A stretch of 64,000 nucleotides of DNA from positions 8,254,501 through 8,318,500 of the forward strand of contig NZ_CP139972.1 in NCBI RefSeq assembly GCF_034424315.1. Reading direction: 5' to 3'. The notes beneath the pieces are model-generated. The model was not told the DNA's origin. It was given only the letters and a program-made list of their open reading frames with translations, and made no database searches. Of the stretch, positions 8,733 to 18,100 are shown piece by piece. Made by a program: the position numbers and the translations under genes. Source of the DNA: Chitinophaga sancti. Lineage in GTDB: Bacteria > Bacteroidota > Bacteroidia > Chitinophagales > Chitinophagaceae. The first letter of the stretch is position 1, and the number at the start of each line of letters is the position of its first letter.

Positions 8733-11700
8733 ATGAAAACTAGTTCTACTTTCAGGAGAAATCTTTTGATTGGTTTCGGCTTATCCTTATTCCTGCTGAT
8801 CATCAGTTCAGTCGCATCATTTTTCAGTATTAAGAACCTGATGGATAGCGCGGCACTGGTAGATCACACTAACCAGGTGATCATGGGCCTTGAAAATACG
8901 ATCTCCTATATGAAGGATGGGGAAACAGGACAACGTGGCTACCTGCTTACCGGCAATGAAGATTTTCTTGATCCTTACAAGGGAGCTTACGACAGTGCTA
9001 TTGCAGGATTGCAACAGGTGAGGCTCCAAACTGTGGATAATCCTCCACAACAAACCTCAGTAGAACAGTTACGCCTCCTCATTATGAGGAGACAACAGCT
9101 CCTCCAAAGATCCGTTGAAGCAAAAAAAATGGGCAGGGGAATTAGCTATGATACGCTGCAAAGTGGGCGTTTAATCATGGACGATGCCCGCAATATTGTA
9201 AAGACGATGGAGGCGCGGGAGAGAAAGCTTTTGCAGGATCGTACGGACAGGTTGAACCGGGTGTCCGGCTATACGCCTATCCTCATTGTGATTGCAGCCA
9301 TCCTGGCCCTGATGATCACTTCTGTGTTTTACGTCCGTGTAAAACGTGACTTCGATGTCCGCACCGGATTACAACATGCCTTAGAAGCAAAAGACCGGGA
9401 AATAACCCGTCGTATAGATATCATACGTAACATCGCTGAGAAAATCTCGGCAGGTGAATATGCTACACGTGTGAATGATGAGGAGAAAGACGGACTGGGT
9501 AATCTGTCTTTCTCCCTCAATAAAATGGCTGCTTCTCTCGAAACCTCATTCAACCTGCTGGGCGATAAGGAATGGCTCCAGACAGGTGTGGCAGGCTTGA
9601 ACAATAAGATGGTAGGGGAAAAAACGGTAGAAACGTTAACTGCTCACATTATTGAATTCCTGGCAGAATATACCCATAGCCAGGTGGGTGCTTTGTATGT
9701 AAATGAATCCAATAAAAAATTGCGGCTATCCGGTAGTTATGCGTTTGTACCTGGTGCTGACAGGGAAGAAATCATTTTCGGTCATGGGCTGGTGGGCCAG
9801 TGTGCGGCCAGTGCCAGAACGATTTTAATCACTGATGTGACGCCTGAAAACATCAGCATCAGCTATGCTTCCGGCGAGATAAAACCAACCAGTATCATTA
9901 CTGTTCCTATCAATTACGAAGGTAGGATCAAAAGTGTGATTGAACTGGCAAGTCTCACTCCTTACACGACAAACGATGTCATTTTCCTGGAAGAGGTGAG
10001 TCACAACATAGGTCTGGCCATTATCACGGCAGAGAATCGCCGTCGCCTGCAGGAACTGCTGGAAGAAACACAGGCACAGTCAGAAGAACTACAAACCCAA
10101 CACTCCGAACTCGAAAATATCAATACAGAACTGGAAGCGCAGGCCCAGAAACTCCAGGCATCTGAAGAGGAACTCCGCGTACAGCAGGAGGAACTGCAAC
10201 AGGCCAACCAGGAACTGGAAGAACGCTCCCGCATGCTGGAAGACAGGAACCAGGTAATTGTAGAACGTAACCTGGAGATCCAGAAGAAAGCAGAGGAACT
10301 GGAAGTGAGTACCAAGTACAAATCAGAGTTCCTGGCGAATATGTCGCACGAACTGCGTACCCCGCTGAACTCTATCCTGTTGCTAAGCCGGCTGATAGCG
10401 GAGAATAATGAAGGCAACCTGCTGGAAGACCAGGTAGAATCTGCCCGTGTGATCCAGAGCTCCGGCAAGGGTTTACTGAACCTGATCGATGAGATCCTGG
10501 ATCTTTCAAAGATCGAAGCGGGTAAAATGGACCTGGAGTTTGCCAACGTACCGGTACACGAGATCTGTACGGACATGGAATCCCTGTTTGCACCAATCGC
10601 CAGGGAAAAGAACCTGAGTTTTAATGTCAACATCCTGGCAGATGCGCCGGCATTGATCGAAACAGATAAAATGCGACTGGAGCAGATCCTGAAAAACCTG
10701 TTGTCCAACGCACTGAAGTTTACGGCGAAGGGAGGGGTGACACTGCAGGTAGGGCTGATGCCTGATCAGGCAACTTATGTACGCTTCGCCGTGAGAGATA
10801 CGGGTATCGGTATTCCGAAAGACAAACAGGCCGTCATCTTCGAAGCCTTCCAGCAGGCCGATGGCTCTACCCGCCGTAAGTACGGTGGTACAGGACTTGG
10901 TCTTTCCATCAGCCGTGAACTGACAAGGTTACTCCATGGGGAACTGAAACTGGATTCCGAACCTGAACATGGCAGTGAATTCATGGTGATCATCCCGGTA
11001 CATCCGGAAGAGGAGGAGAAGGAGTCAACACAGGAAGCGACCCAGGAACAGGCGGAAAAAGTATGGCAGGAGGCACAGCAACCTGTAGATAAATATGCAG
11101 ACTTTATAGCGAGTGCTATTCCGGATGAAATTCCTGATGACAGGAACGACATTACCGCCAACGATAAGATCATCCTGATCGTAGAAGATGATACCAGTTA
11201 TGCCCGCATATTGCTTGATTTTACCCGTAAACGTGGGTATAAAGGCATTGTGGCCGTAAGAGGTGACCAGGGCCTGGAATGGGCCTTAAAATACAAGCCG
11301 GTAGCGATCCTGCTGGATATAGTACTTCCTGTACAGAGTGGCTGGCAGGTAATGGATGCATTGAAGTCGAATCCGGCTACCCGTCATATTCCGGTACATA
11401 TTGTATCGAGTATGGATGCCAAACGTGAAAGTTTGCAGAAAGGAGCGGTAGACTTCATTAACAAGCCACTGGCGCTGGAGCAGATGCCACGCATCTTTCA
11501 GCAACTGGAGGAAGCCCTGAGCAAAGGGCCAAAGAAGGTGCTGATTGTAGAGGAAAATCCCAAGCATGCGCAGGCACTGGCTTACTTCCTGGAAAACTTC
11601 AGTGTAAGTACAGAGATCACGGGTAATATTTCGAGCAGTATTACAGCCCTGCAAAAGCAGGATGTGAACTGTGTGATCCTGGATATGGGAGTACCTGACC

Positions 11701-12344
11701 AGCATGCGTACGAAACACTGGAAACGGTGAAGAATAATCCGGGCCTGGAAAATCTGCCCATTATTATCTTTACGGGTAAGAACCTGTCTCGTGCAGAGGA
11801 AAACAGGATCCGTCAGTATGCAGATAGTATTGTGATCAAGACGGCACATTCTTATCAGCGTATGCTGGATGAGGTGGCGTTGTTCCTGCATCTGGTAGAG
11901 GAAAAGGGCGGGCAGAAGCCGGGCCGCAAGCAACTGGGGAGCCTGAAGGAAGTATTGAATGGAAAGACGGTGCTGATTGCAGACGATGATGTGCGGAATA
12001 TATTCTCCCTGACGAAGGCGCTGGAGCAGCATAAGATGAAGATCGTATCGGCACTGGATGGTAAAGAGGCGATGCAGCAGCTGGAAAATAACGGGGAAAT
12101 CGACATTGTACTGATGGATATGATGATGCCGGAGATGGATGGGTATGAAACGATCCGTAGGATCAGGCAGGTACCGAGATATAGGCATTTGCCAATACTT
12201 GCGGTAACGGCAAAGACGATGATTGGGGATAGGGAGAAATGTATCCGGGCAGGTGCTTCTGATTATATTTCCAAACCTGTGGATATAGACCAGCTGGTGT
12301 CTTTACTGCGGGTATGGTTGTATGATAATTCCCGTAATGCATAA
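8733..12344 (+). CDS. CHASE3-HAMP-GAF hybrid histidine kinase with three receiver domains
   Basis: The ATG at 8733 (MKTSSTF) is preferred because an in-frame start 78 bp upstream lies inside the preceding terminator. The protein (1203 aa) has a membrane segment at about 10-30, a periplasmic CHASE3 domain (MKDGETGQRGYLLTG), a second membrane segment near 182-202, HAMP, a GAF domain (about 300-430), a Glu/Gln-rich coiled coil (430-525), HisKA with H539 in NMSHELRTPL, and HATPase with NLLSNALKF and GTGLGLSIS. Three receivers follow with phospho-acceptor candidates D862, D984 and D1129. There is no DNA-binding output, so signal must pass by phosphorelay. The receiver protein 26 bp downstream is the obvious partner. 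Confidence 0.93.
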   Translation: MKTSSTFRRNLLIGFGLSLFLLIISSVASFFSIKNLMDSAALVDHTNQVIMGLENTISYMKDGETGQRGYLLTGNEDFLDPYKGAYDSAIAGLQQVRLQTVDNPPQQTSVEQLRLLIMRRQQLLQRSVEAKKMGRGISYDTLQSGRLIMDDARNIVKTMEARERKLLQDRTDRLNRVSGYTPILIVIAAILALMITSVFYVRVKRDFDVRTGLQHALEAKDREITRRIDIIRNIAEKISAGEYATRVNDEEKDGLGNLSFSLNKMAASLETSFNLLGDKEWLQTGVAGLNNKMVGEKTVETLTAHIIEFLAEYTHSQVGALYVNESNKKLRLSGSYAFVPGADREEIIFGHGLVGQCAASARTILITDVTPENISISYASGEIKPTSIITVPINYEGRIKSVIELASLTPYTTNDVIFLEEVSHNIGLAIITAENRRRLQELLEETQAQSEELQTQHSELENINTELEAQAQKLQASEEELRVQQEELQQANQELEERSRMLEDRNQVIVERNLEIQKKAEELEVSTKYKSEFLANMSHELRTPLNSILLLSRLIAENNEGNLLEDQVESARVIQSSGKGLLNLIDEILDLSKIEAGKMDLEFANVPVHEICTDMESLFAPIAREKNLSFNVNILADAPALIETDKMRLEQILKNLLSNALKFTAKGGVTLQVGLMPDQATYVRFAVRDTGIGIPKDKQAVIFEAFQQADGSTRRKYGGTGLGLSISRELTRLLHGELKLDSEPEHGSEFMVIIPVHPEEEEKESTQEATQEQAEKVWQEAQQPVDKYADFIASAIPDEIPDDRNDITANDKIILIVEDDTSYARILLDFTRKRGYKGIVAVRGDQGLEWALKYKPVAILLDIVLPVQSGWQVMDALKSNPATRHIPVHIVSSMDAKRESLQKGAVDFINKPLALEQMPRIFQQLEEALSKGPKKVLIVEENPKHAQALAYFLENFSVSTEITGNISSSITALQKQDVNCVILDMGVPDQHAYETLETVKNNPGLENLPIIIFTGKNLSRAEENRIRQYADSIVIKTAHSYQRMLDEVALFLHLVEEKGGQKPGRKQLGSLKEVLNGKTVLIADDDVRNIFSLTKALEQHKMKIVSALDGKEAMQQLENNGEIDIVLMDMMMPEMDGYETIRRIRQVPRYRHLPILAVTAKTMIGDREKCIRAGASDYISKPVDIDQLVSLLRVWLYDNSRNA

Positions 12345-12370
12345 GAAATCCCGAAACGCAAAAAAGACGA

Positions 12371-12730
12371 ATGAAAAAAATTCTGATCATAGATGATGAC
12401 GCGCGTAACATATACGCATTAAGGCTGGTATTGAAGGCAAGAGGATTTGAGGTATTAACGGCAGTGGATGCCCCGGCAGGATTACAGGTACTAAGAGATG
12501 AAAAGGATGTGCACGTGGTACTGATGGATATGATGATGCCGGAAATGGATGGATATGAAGCCTTGTCCATTATGCGGAATGACCCGGCACTGGAAGCGAT
12601 CCCGGTGATAGCGGTAACGGCGCAGGCGATGGTGGGAGACCGGGAGAAATGCCTGGCGGCAGGGGCGAACGGGTATGTGAGCAAGCCGATAGATGTGGAT
12701 GTGCTGTTAGAATTGCTGGGGCAACAATGA
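12371..12730 (+). CDS. Stand-alone receiver domain response regulator
   Basis: The protein (119 aa) is a single CheY-like receiver: acidic pair in IIDDDARN (residues 5-12), phospho-acceptor D53 in VLMDMMMPEMDG, conserved Thr in AVTAQAM and Lys in VSKPIDVD. No output domain is attached. It closely resembles the third receiver of the kinase upstream (shared LMDMMMPEMDGYE and GDREKC blocks), which suggests a duplication. The 26-bp gap indicates one operon, and it probably works as a diffusible phospho-carrier or through protein contacts. Confidence 0.93.
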   Translation: MKKILIIDDDARNIYALRLVLKARGFEVLTAVDAPAGLQVLRDEKDVHVVLMDMMMPEMDGYEALSIMRNDPALEAIPVIAVTAQAMVGDREKCLAAGANGYVSKPIDVDVLLELLGQQ

Positions 12731-13050
12731 GTACAATAGGCGCAGTAACAAGGACCTGATTTTCATGGTCTCCTTTTTCGAAGGGTGCTTTTTTGTACCT
12801 GGATAATTTTAAAAAATCCCCCGAAAAAGTAAATCGTTAAAGCAATAAAGTAACCGTTCTTCAGTTAATAGATCGTAGGTTTACCGCGGTTTTACAGGGG
12901 AATTTTACAGAAATTTTTCTACCAGAATCAGCCATAGGCGGCCCCAAAAACGTAAAATATATGTGTTAACATGGTATTAACGTTGTGGCGATCAGGGAAA
13001 TATGATATTTACGGTAATAACTGTTAACGTTTTTCCCAAAAACACGCTGT
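12731..13050. other. Intergenic region before the sigma factor gene
   Basis: No gene is seen. A weak hairpin with T run (12750-12778, AAGGACC pairing with GGTCTCCTT with a bulge) may end the kinase operon. TAGGTTTA at 12876-12883 resembles a -7 element. Three TTAAC motifs (12966-12970, 12977-12981, 13025-13029) sit shortly before the sigma gene and could be a binding site set. Confidence 0.4.
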
Positions 13051-13542
13051 ATGCAGTATATGGATGATTCGGCAATGCTGGCTGCCCTGAAAGGCGGAGA
13101 TTTGAAAGCTTACCAATATTTCTTTATGAAATATTATAAGCCCTTATGCCTGAAGGCCAGGACGATGCTGACGGTAATGGAAGAGGCGGAGCAGCTGGTG
13201 CAGCACGTATTTGTGCAGGTGTGGGAGGAGCAGTTATATCTGGAAATAGACCACTCGATGGGTGGATATTTATATAAAATGGTTCACAACAGCTGTGTTA
13301 ATCTGGTAAGAAAAAGTAATTCGAACGACCGCTTTTCAGCAGATCCCGGCTTACTGATGGTTCAACACGTTGAGTTCCCTTTGCCGGCACCCTATAACCA
13401 GGTAGAAATGAACGGAGCGCTGAGTCTTTCCCTGCCTGAGAAGGATGGAGGAGACCCATTCAGGAGAATGATGGAAAATGGTGTCCTATACGCTAAACAG
13501 TTATGCAGAGAAGTCCTCAGAACACTCAGGCTTCGCAAATAG
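13051..13542 (+). CDS. ECF-type sigma factor with shortened region 4
   Basis: The protein (163 aa) starts like ordinary Bacteroidota ECF sigma factors: region 2 runs from about residue 10 to 90 (GDLKAYQYFFMKYYKPLC, LVQHVFVQVWEE, YLYKMVHNSCVNLVRK). Region 4 begins normally (LPEKDGGDPFRRM, about 130) and resembles the first helices, but the sequence goes from GVLYAKQ straight to LCREVLRTLR, skipping roughly 15 residues that normally form the second and recognition helices of the helix-turn-helix. Family members are usually about 180-200 aa. Two acidic positions of the usual AEDLVQD motif are also changed (AEQLVQH). It is followed by a fecR gene 64 bp downstream, the standard partner. Whether it can still read a -35 element is doubtful. 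Confidence 0.8.
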   Translation: MQYMDDSAMLAALKGGDLKAYQYFFMKYYKPLCLKARTMLTVMEEAEQLVQHVFVQVWEEQLYLEIDHSMGGYLYKMVHNSCVNLVRKSNSNDRFSADPGLLMVQHVEFPLPAPYNQVEMNGALSLSLPEKDGGDPFRRMMENGVLYAKQLCREVLRTLRLRK

Positions 13543-13606
13543 TAATTATTAATGCCAACGAAAAACCTGTCGCCTGTAGTAGGTGGCAATTTTCTTTTTT
13601 AGCCCA

Positions 13607-14935
13607 ATGATTCATAACGAAGAACATATCTTTCAACTGATACTTGAAAAGTTGAGCGGTGAAATCAGCCAGGAAAACCTCGACTACCTGAATAAGGCGG
13701 CCGCGGAAGATCCTAATGTGCAACGCTGTCTTGACGAAATGGAAGACGCATTGAAGGCGGCAGGTCCTGGCTTTATGAATGATTTGTACAATGAAATGGC
13801 CTGGGGAAAGGTAGTGTCTCTCCTGGAAGCAGATCCGGGGGAAGGAATGAAGATAGGAGAGCGTGGATTGGAGCTATCGGAAGAGCAACTGAAGTCGATG
13901 GAAGAGGAGAGGAGAACAGGAAAACAATCGGCGGAAAAACTTGTACAAACCCCTTCCGCATCTGCCATCCCTGAAGAACCCCTGGAAGCCTTCCCTGAGG
14001 ATTTCCTCGAACAGGTAAATAACATCAAAAAATCCCCTGCAAAACGTTGGCTGGCGGCTGCCAGTTTCCTGCTAATAATTTCTATCGGTCTGTTTTTCCT
14101 GGTTTCAGGAAATAAGCGTGCTCCAAATGGGGGAATGGCCAATGCCGGTAGCGCTGGTATGGTCAAACTTCTTTTGGACAATGGCGATACCATTAGTCTG
14201 CCGGAAAACAATAGTGAAGACATTGCTGCTCAACAGGCAAAACTCCATCCGGTACCCGGTCAGCTTACCTTTACTTCCACCGGCAGTGCCAATGGCTGGA
14301 ATACGCTGCTGGTACCCACCGGTCGTGATTACAGGGTGGTGCTGGCAGATGGCTCACAGGTACACCTCAACGCTTTCTCCCGCTTACGCTTTCCTTTTGC
14401 TTTCAATGGAAGCACGAGGGATGTATACCTGGAAGGAGAAGCTTATTTCAATATTGCGCCTGATGCCGGGCATCCTTTCATTGTTCACACGGGTGCAATC
14501 GATACCAGGGTACTGGGAACAGCATTTAATATAAATGCTTATTCGGATAGCATGGTAGTTACCTCCCTGGTTCAGGGTCGTGTAAGTACGGCCCGCAGTC
14601 ATGAACCTGCTGTATTGCTGAAGCCTGGTATGGAAACGGTGTATTCAGCCGGACATTCGCAGGTCATGCGTGCATTTGATGAGAACATTACACTGGGATG
14701 GCGTAAGGGGGAGTATACTTATTATAACCAGTCACTCCGTTCACTTGATGCCGTGGTTCGCCATTGGTATGGTAAAACACTCGTTTTTGAAGATACTGCA
14801 CTAACCCATAAAAAGCTCACAGGTGTGATAGAGAGAGACCATCCTGTCACCGAATTCCTCGATGGGCTGAAAAAAACTTCCGGAATATCATATCACATTA
14901 CAGCAGAGAAGATTTATCTTAGCAGTAATAATTAA
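13607..14935 (+). CDS. FecR family anti-sigma factor
   Basis: The ATG at 13607 (MIHNEEH) is preferred over an in-frame GTG 24 bp upstream. The protein (442 aa) has a cytoplasmic N-terminal part that should bind the sigma factor, unusually long and acidic here (about 146 residues with several EE-rich stretches), one membrane segment (147-168, WLAAASFLLIISIGLFFLV), a periplasmic FecR domain (about 235-330, ADGSQVHLNAFSRLRFP, VYLEGEAYFNIA, VLGTAFNINAY) and a C-terminal STN-like domain (about 375-440) typical of Bacteroidota FecR proteins. It transmits the state of the STN-bearing SusC protein encoded downstream to the sigma factor. Confidence 0.93.
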   Translation: MIHNEEHIFQLILEKLSGEISQENLDYLNKAAAEDPNVQRCLDEMEDALKAAGPGFMNDLYNEMAWGKVVSLLEADPGEGMKIGERGLELSEEQLKSMEEERRTGKQSAEKLVQTPSASAIPEEPLEAFPEDFLEQVNNIKKSPAKRWLAAASFLLIISIGLFFLVSGNKRAPNGGMANAGSAGMVKLLLDNGDTISLPENNSEDIAAQQAKLHPVPGQLTFTSTGSANGWNTLLVPTGRDYRVVLADGSQVHLNAFSRLRFPFAFNGSTRDVYLEGEAYFNIAPDAGHPFIVHTGAIDTRVLGTAFNINAYSDSMVVTSLVQGRVSTARSHEPAVLLKPGMETVYSAGHSQVMRAFDENITLGWRKGEYTYYNQSLRSLDAVVRHWYGKTLVFEDTALTHKKLTGVIERDHPVTEFLDGLKKTSGISYHITAEKIYLSSNN

Positions 14936-15094
14936 GCGTTCTTTACAATAAAAAAAATTCAATCAAGGCGTTCAATAAAGAGAAAAGCATTCAACAAGCG
15001 GGTGCTTTAAATTAAACGCATGCTATGAACACGTTCATTACTAAGGAAAACATTCTATAAGCCCGTTCAATTAAGACGAAAGCATATTACGTTG
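14936..15094 (+). repeat. Degenerate 32-bp tandem repeat, five units, before susC
   Basis: Units start at 14936, 14968, about 15000, 15031 and 15063. Four are 32 bp and the middle one is about 31 bp and most diverged. Each contains CGTTC near its start and, 19 bp later, ATTCAA- or ATTCTA-like sequence followed by AAG. Copies of the core (A/G)TTCAAT(n)AAG stand at 14957, 14970, 14989, 15033, 15052 and 15065, with 13/19-bp spacing inside the pairs. The array fills the fecR-susC gap and ends about 70 bp before the susC start. Confidence 0.7.
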
Positions 15095-15162
15095 TGATAT
15101 AAACTCAACCAATTCGACACTTGTCAGAAGAAGCCGACAAATCCGTACCTTAAAACTCAAGG

Positions 15163-18100
15163 ATGGCCAAGCATGTTTGTAGCGCTATTGGAACCCTTTG
15201 TGTTTTGTGCCTTTTATTACTGCCGTCCACTGTTTTAGCCCAACCTGCTGATCACAGTGCAAAAGTAACGGTGGTGGGAAAACACCTTCCATTATCAGCT
15301 ATCTTTAAAAGTATTTCTAAGCAGACCGGTTATTATTTTGTTTTCGACAATGCTATCCTGGATGAAACAGAAAAAGTGAATGCTCATTTTCGCAGGGTGC
15401 CATGGGAGCATGTTTTACAATTCGTTTTACAAGACAGAAAAATCAGCTGGACACTGCTGGGCAACAGGATTTTTTTACAAAAACCGGCCGTTGCCGATGC
15501 CAAACCTGTGCCTGCACCGGATACCCTACACTATGCAGTAAGGGGATCTATCAGAACAGATGGGGATCAACCCGTACCTGGTGTAACGGTGATGCTCAAA
15601 GGCAGTTCGCGTGGTATTACCACCGGGAACGATGGCGCTTTTGAACTAAGCCAGCTGCCCCGCAATGCTGTTTTACATATTTCATCCCTGGGCTTTGTCT
15701 CCCTGGATACTGTATTAACTCCTTTCTATCCGCATGTGATCCATTTGCGGGAAGCCGTGAGTAGTCTGGATGCCGCTGTCGTAATTGGTTACGGTGCCAG
15801 TAGCCGCCGATTGCTCACTGGAAATGTAAACCGTGTCAGCGCACAGCAGATCGGCAATCAGCCTGCTGTCAATCCCCTGACGACCCTGCAGGGACAGATC
15901 CCCGGCTTGCTCGTTATGAATACCAATGGTCTGCCGGGGGCAGAAATCAAAGTATTCATCAGGGGGCGTAATTCCATTGCTGCGGGTAATAATCCGCTCT
16001 TCATTGTGGATGGTGTTCCTTTCGACATTGCCCCACTGAATAAGATAGATGTGCTACAGGGTGCTATTCGCAGTATCAGCCCTTTTAACAGCATCAATCC
16101 TGCTGACATAGAAAGTGTCGATATTCTTAAAGATGCCGACGCTACGGCCATCTATGGCTCCCGTGGGGCCAATGGCGTTGTGCTTATCAGCACCAAAAGA
16201 GGAAAACCTGGCCCATCATTGCTGGAGCTGAACGTATACCAGGGAGGAGGGCGTACCGCTGGTACATTCAATATGCTGAACAGCAGTCAGTACCTGGCTA
16301 TGCGCAGGAATGCTTTTAAAAATGACGGGGTGATACCCACCGCTGCCGAGGCACCAGACCTGTTGCTGTGGGATACGACCCTCAATATGAACTGGCAGAA
16401 ATACCTGACGGGTGGCACGGCGCCTGTTACCAATGCCCAGCTGAGTTATGCCGGTGGCGATGAACTGACTACTTTCAGACTGGCAGGTAATTACTACAGG
16501 CAGGGTTCTGTATTGCCCGGGCCACTCAGCTATGGCAGAGGAGGCGGGCATTTTAGCATACAACATCACGATGTGAGTCAGCGTTTTGAAGTCAATAGTA
16601 CTACCTTATTTACAACCGATAAGAACAGGAGTATTTCCAGCGATTTGTATTCTCTTATCAACCTGCCGCCTGACTATCCTATGCATGATCAGAACGGAAA
16701 TTTCTACTGGGGTACTTACCTCGATAACCCGGCAGCGTATTTAATACAACATGCGAATAGTGAAACCAACAATTTATTGAGTAACCTTGTGCTGCGCTAT
16801 CGTTTGCTACCGGGCTTCTATCTCAGGATGAGCGGAGGCTATGCCCGTATTGATATGCGGCAGTTATTTACCTTCCCCCTGTCATCACAGGATCCTGCAT
16901 TTGCTACCGGCAGTTATATGCGGGTGGCGGAGAACCGGCGGGCTGGATATATCATAGAACCGCAGGCAGATTATACCCTGCGCATTGCAAAGGGAAGTTT
17001 GCATGCGCTGGTGGGCGGCACCTTTCAGCGTACCAAAAGCTCGGGGCAGTATGCAGAGGGGCGTGGTTATGGGGATGAAAGTAAGCTGGGTGCATTGTCT
17101 GCAGCGGATACCGTCATCCGGAAGCCGGATACCCGCGTTGAATATAGATACATCTCATTTTTTACACGATGGAATTACAACTGGCAGAATAAGTACCTGC
17201 TGAATGTTAGTTATAGAAGGGATGGTTCCTCCCGCTTCGGACCGGGTAAACAGTTCGGGGATTTTGGGGCCATCGGGGCTGCCTGGATCTTTTCTGAAGA
17301 GCCATGGATAAAGAGGTTGAACTGGCTGAGTTTTGGTAAGCTCCGTGTAAGTGGTGGCATTACGGGCAATGACCAGATCCCCGATTACCAGTATATGAGT
17401 AACTATGGTGTGAATGGAAATTATCAGAACAACAGTACGCTGACTCCATTGCGCATTGCTAATAATAAATATAGCTGGGAGGAAAGCAGGAAGCTGGAAG
17501 CTGCATTGGAACTGGGTTTCCTGCAAGACCGGTTTTTCTTTGCCCTGGCCCGGTATGAAAACTGGAGCAGCAACCAGCTGGTTGGCTACCAGTTACCGGG
17601 CATATCCGGCTTCGCCAGTTACCAGGCCAACCTGCCTGCTGTTGTGCGTAATAATGGCTGGGAAATAGAACTCACTGCTACCAATATACGACACCTGCGA
17701 TTTAGCTGGAAGAGCAGCCTGAACGCAACTTTCTTTAATAACAAATTACAGTCATTTCCGGCACTGGCGGGATCTGCTTATGCAGGTACATTTACGATCG
17801 GGGAGTCTCTGAACATTGTGAGAGGATTTCATTTTCTGGGTATTAATCCGGAGACAGGGGTTGCCATGTTTGAAGATGTAAACAAAGATGGTGCGCTCTC
17901 CGCCGGGAACGATGTTGTGACGATCTCCAATAAGGATCCCCGTTATTACCTGGGATTGACAAACGATGTTACTTTCAGACAATTTTCAATGAGTTGCTTC
18001 CTGCAATATGTAAGGCAGCAGGGCCAGACATTGGCCAGTGCACCAGGTAGCCTGCGCAATGAAACTACAGACGCGCTCCGTCGCTGGCAGCAACCCGGGG

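Noticed and set aside
11286-12188. Open frame of 300 codons on the minus strand
   Set aside because: It is antisense to the receiver domains of the hybrid kinase and has no recognisable domain.
14936-15094. Possible CRISPR array
   Set aside because: The 32-bp units are contiguous and degenerate, without unique spacers, and no cas gene is near.
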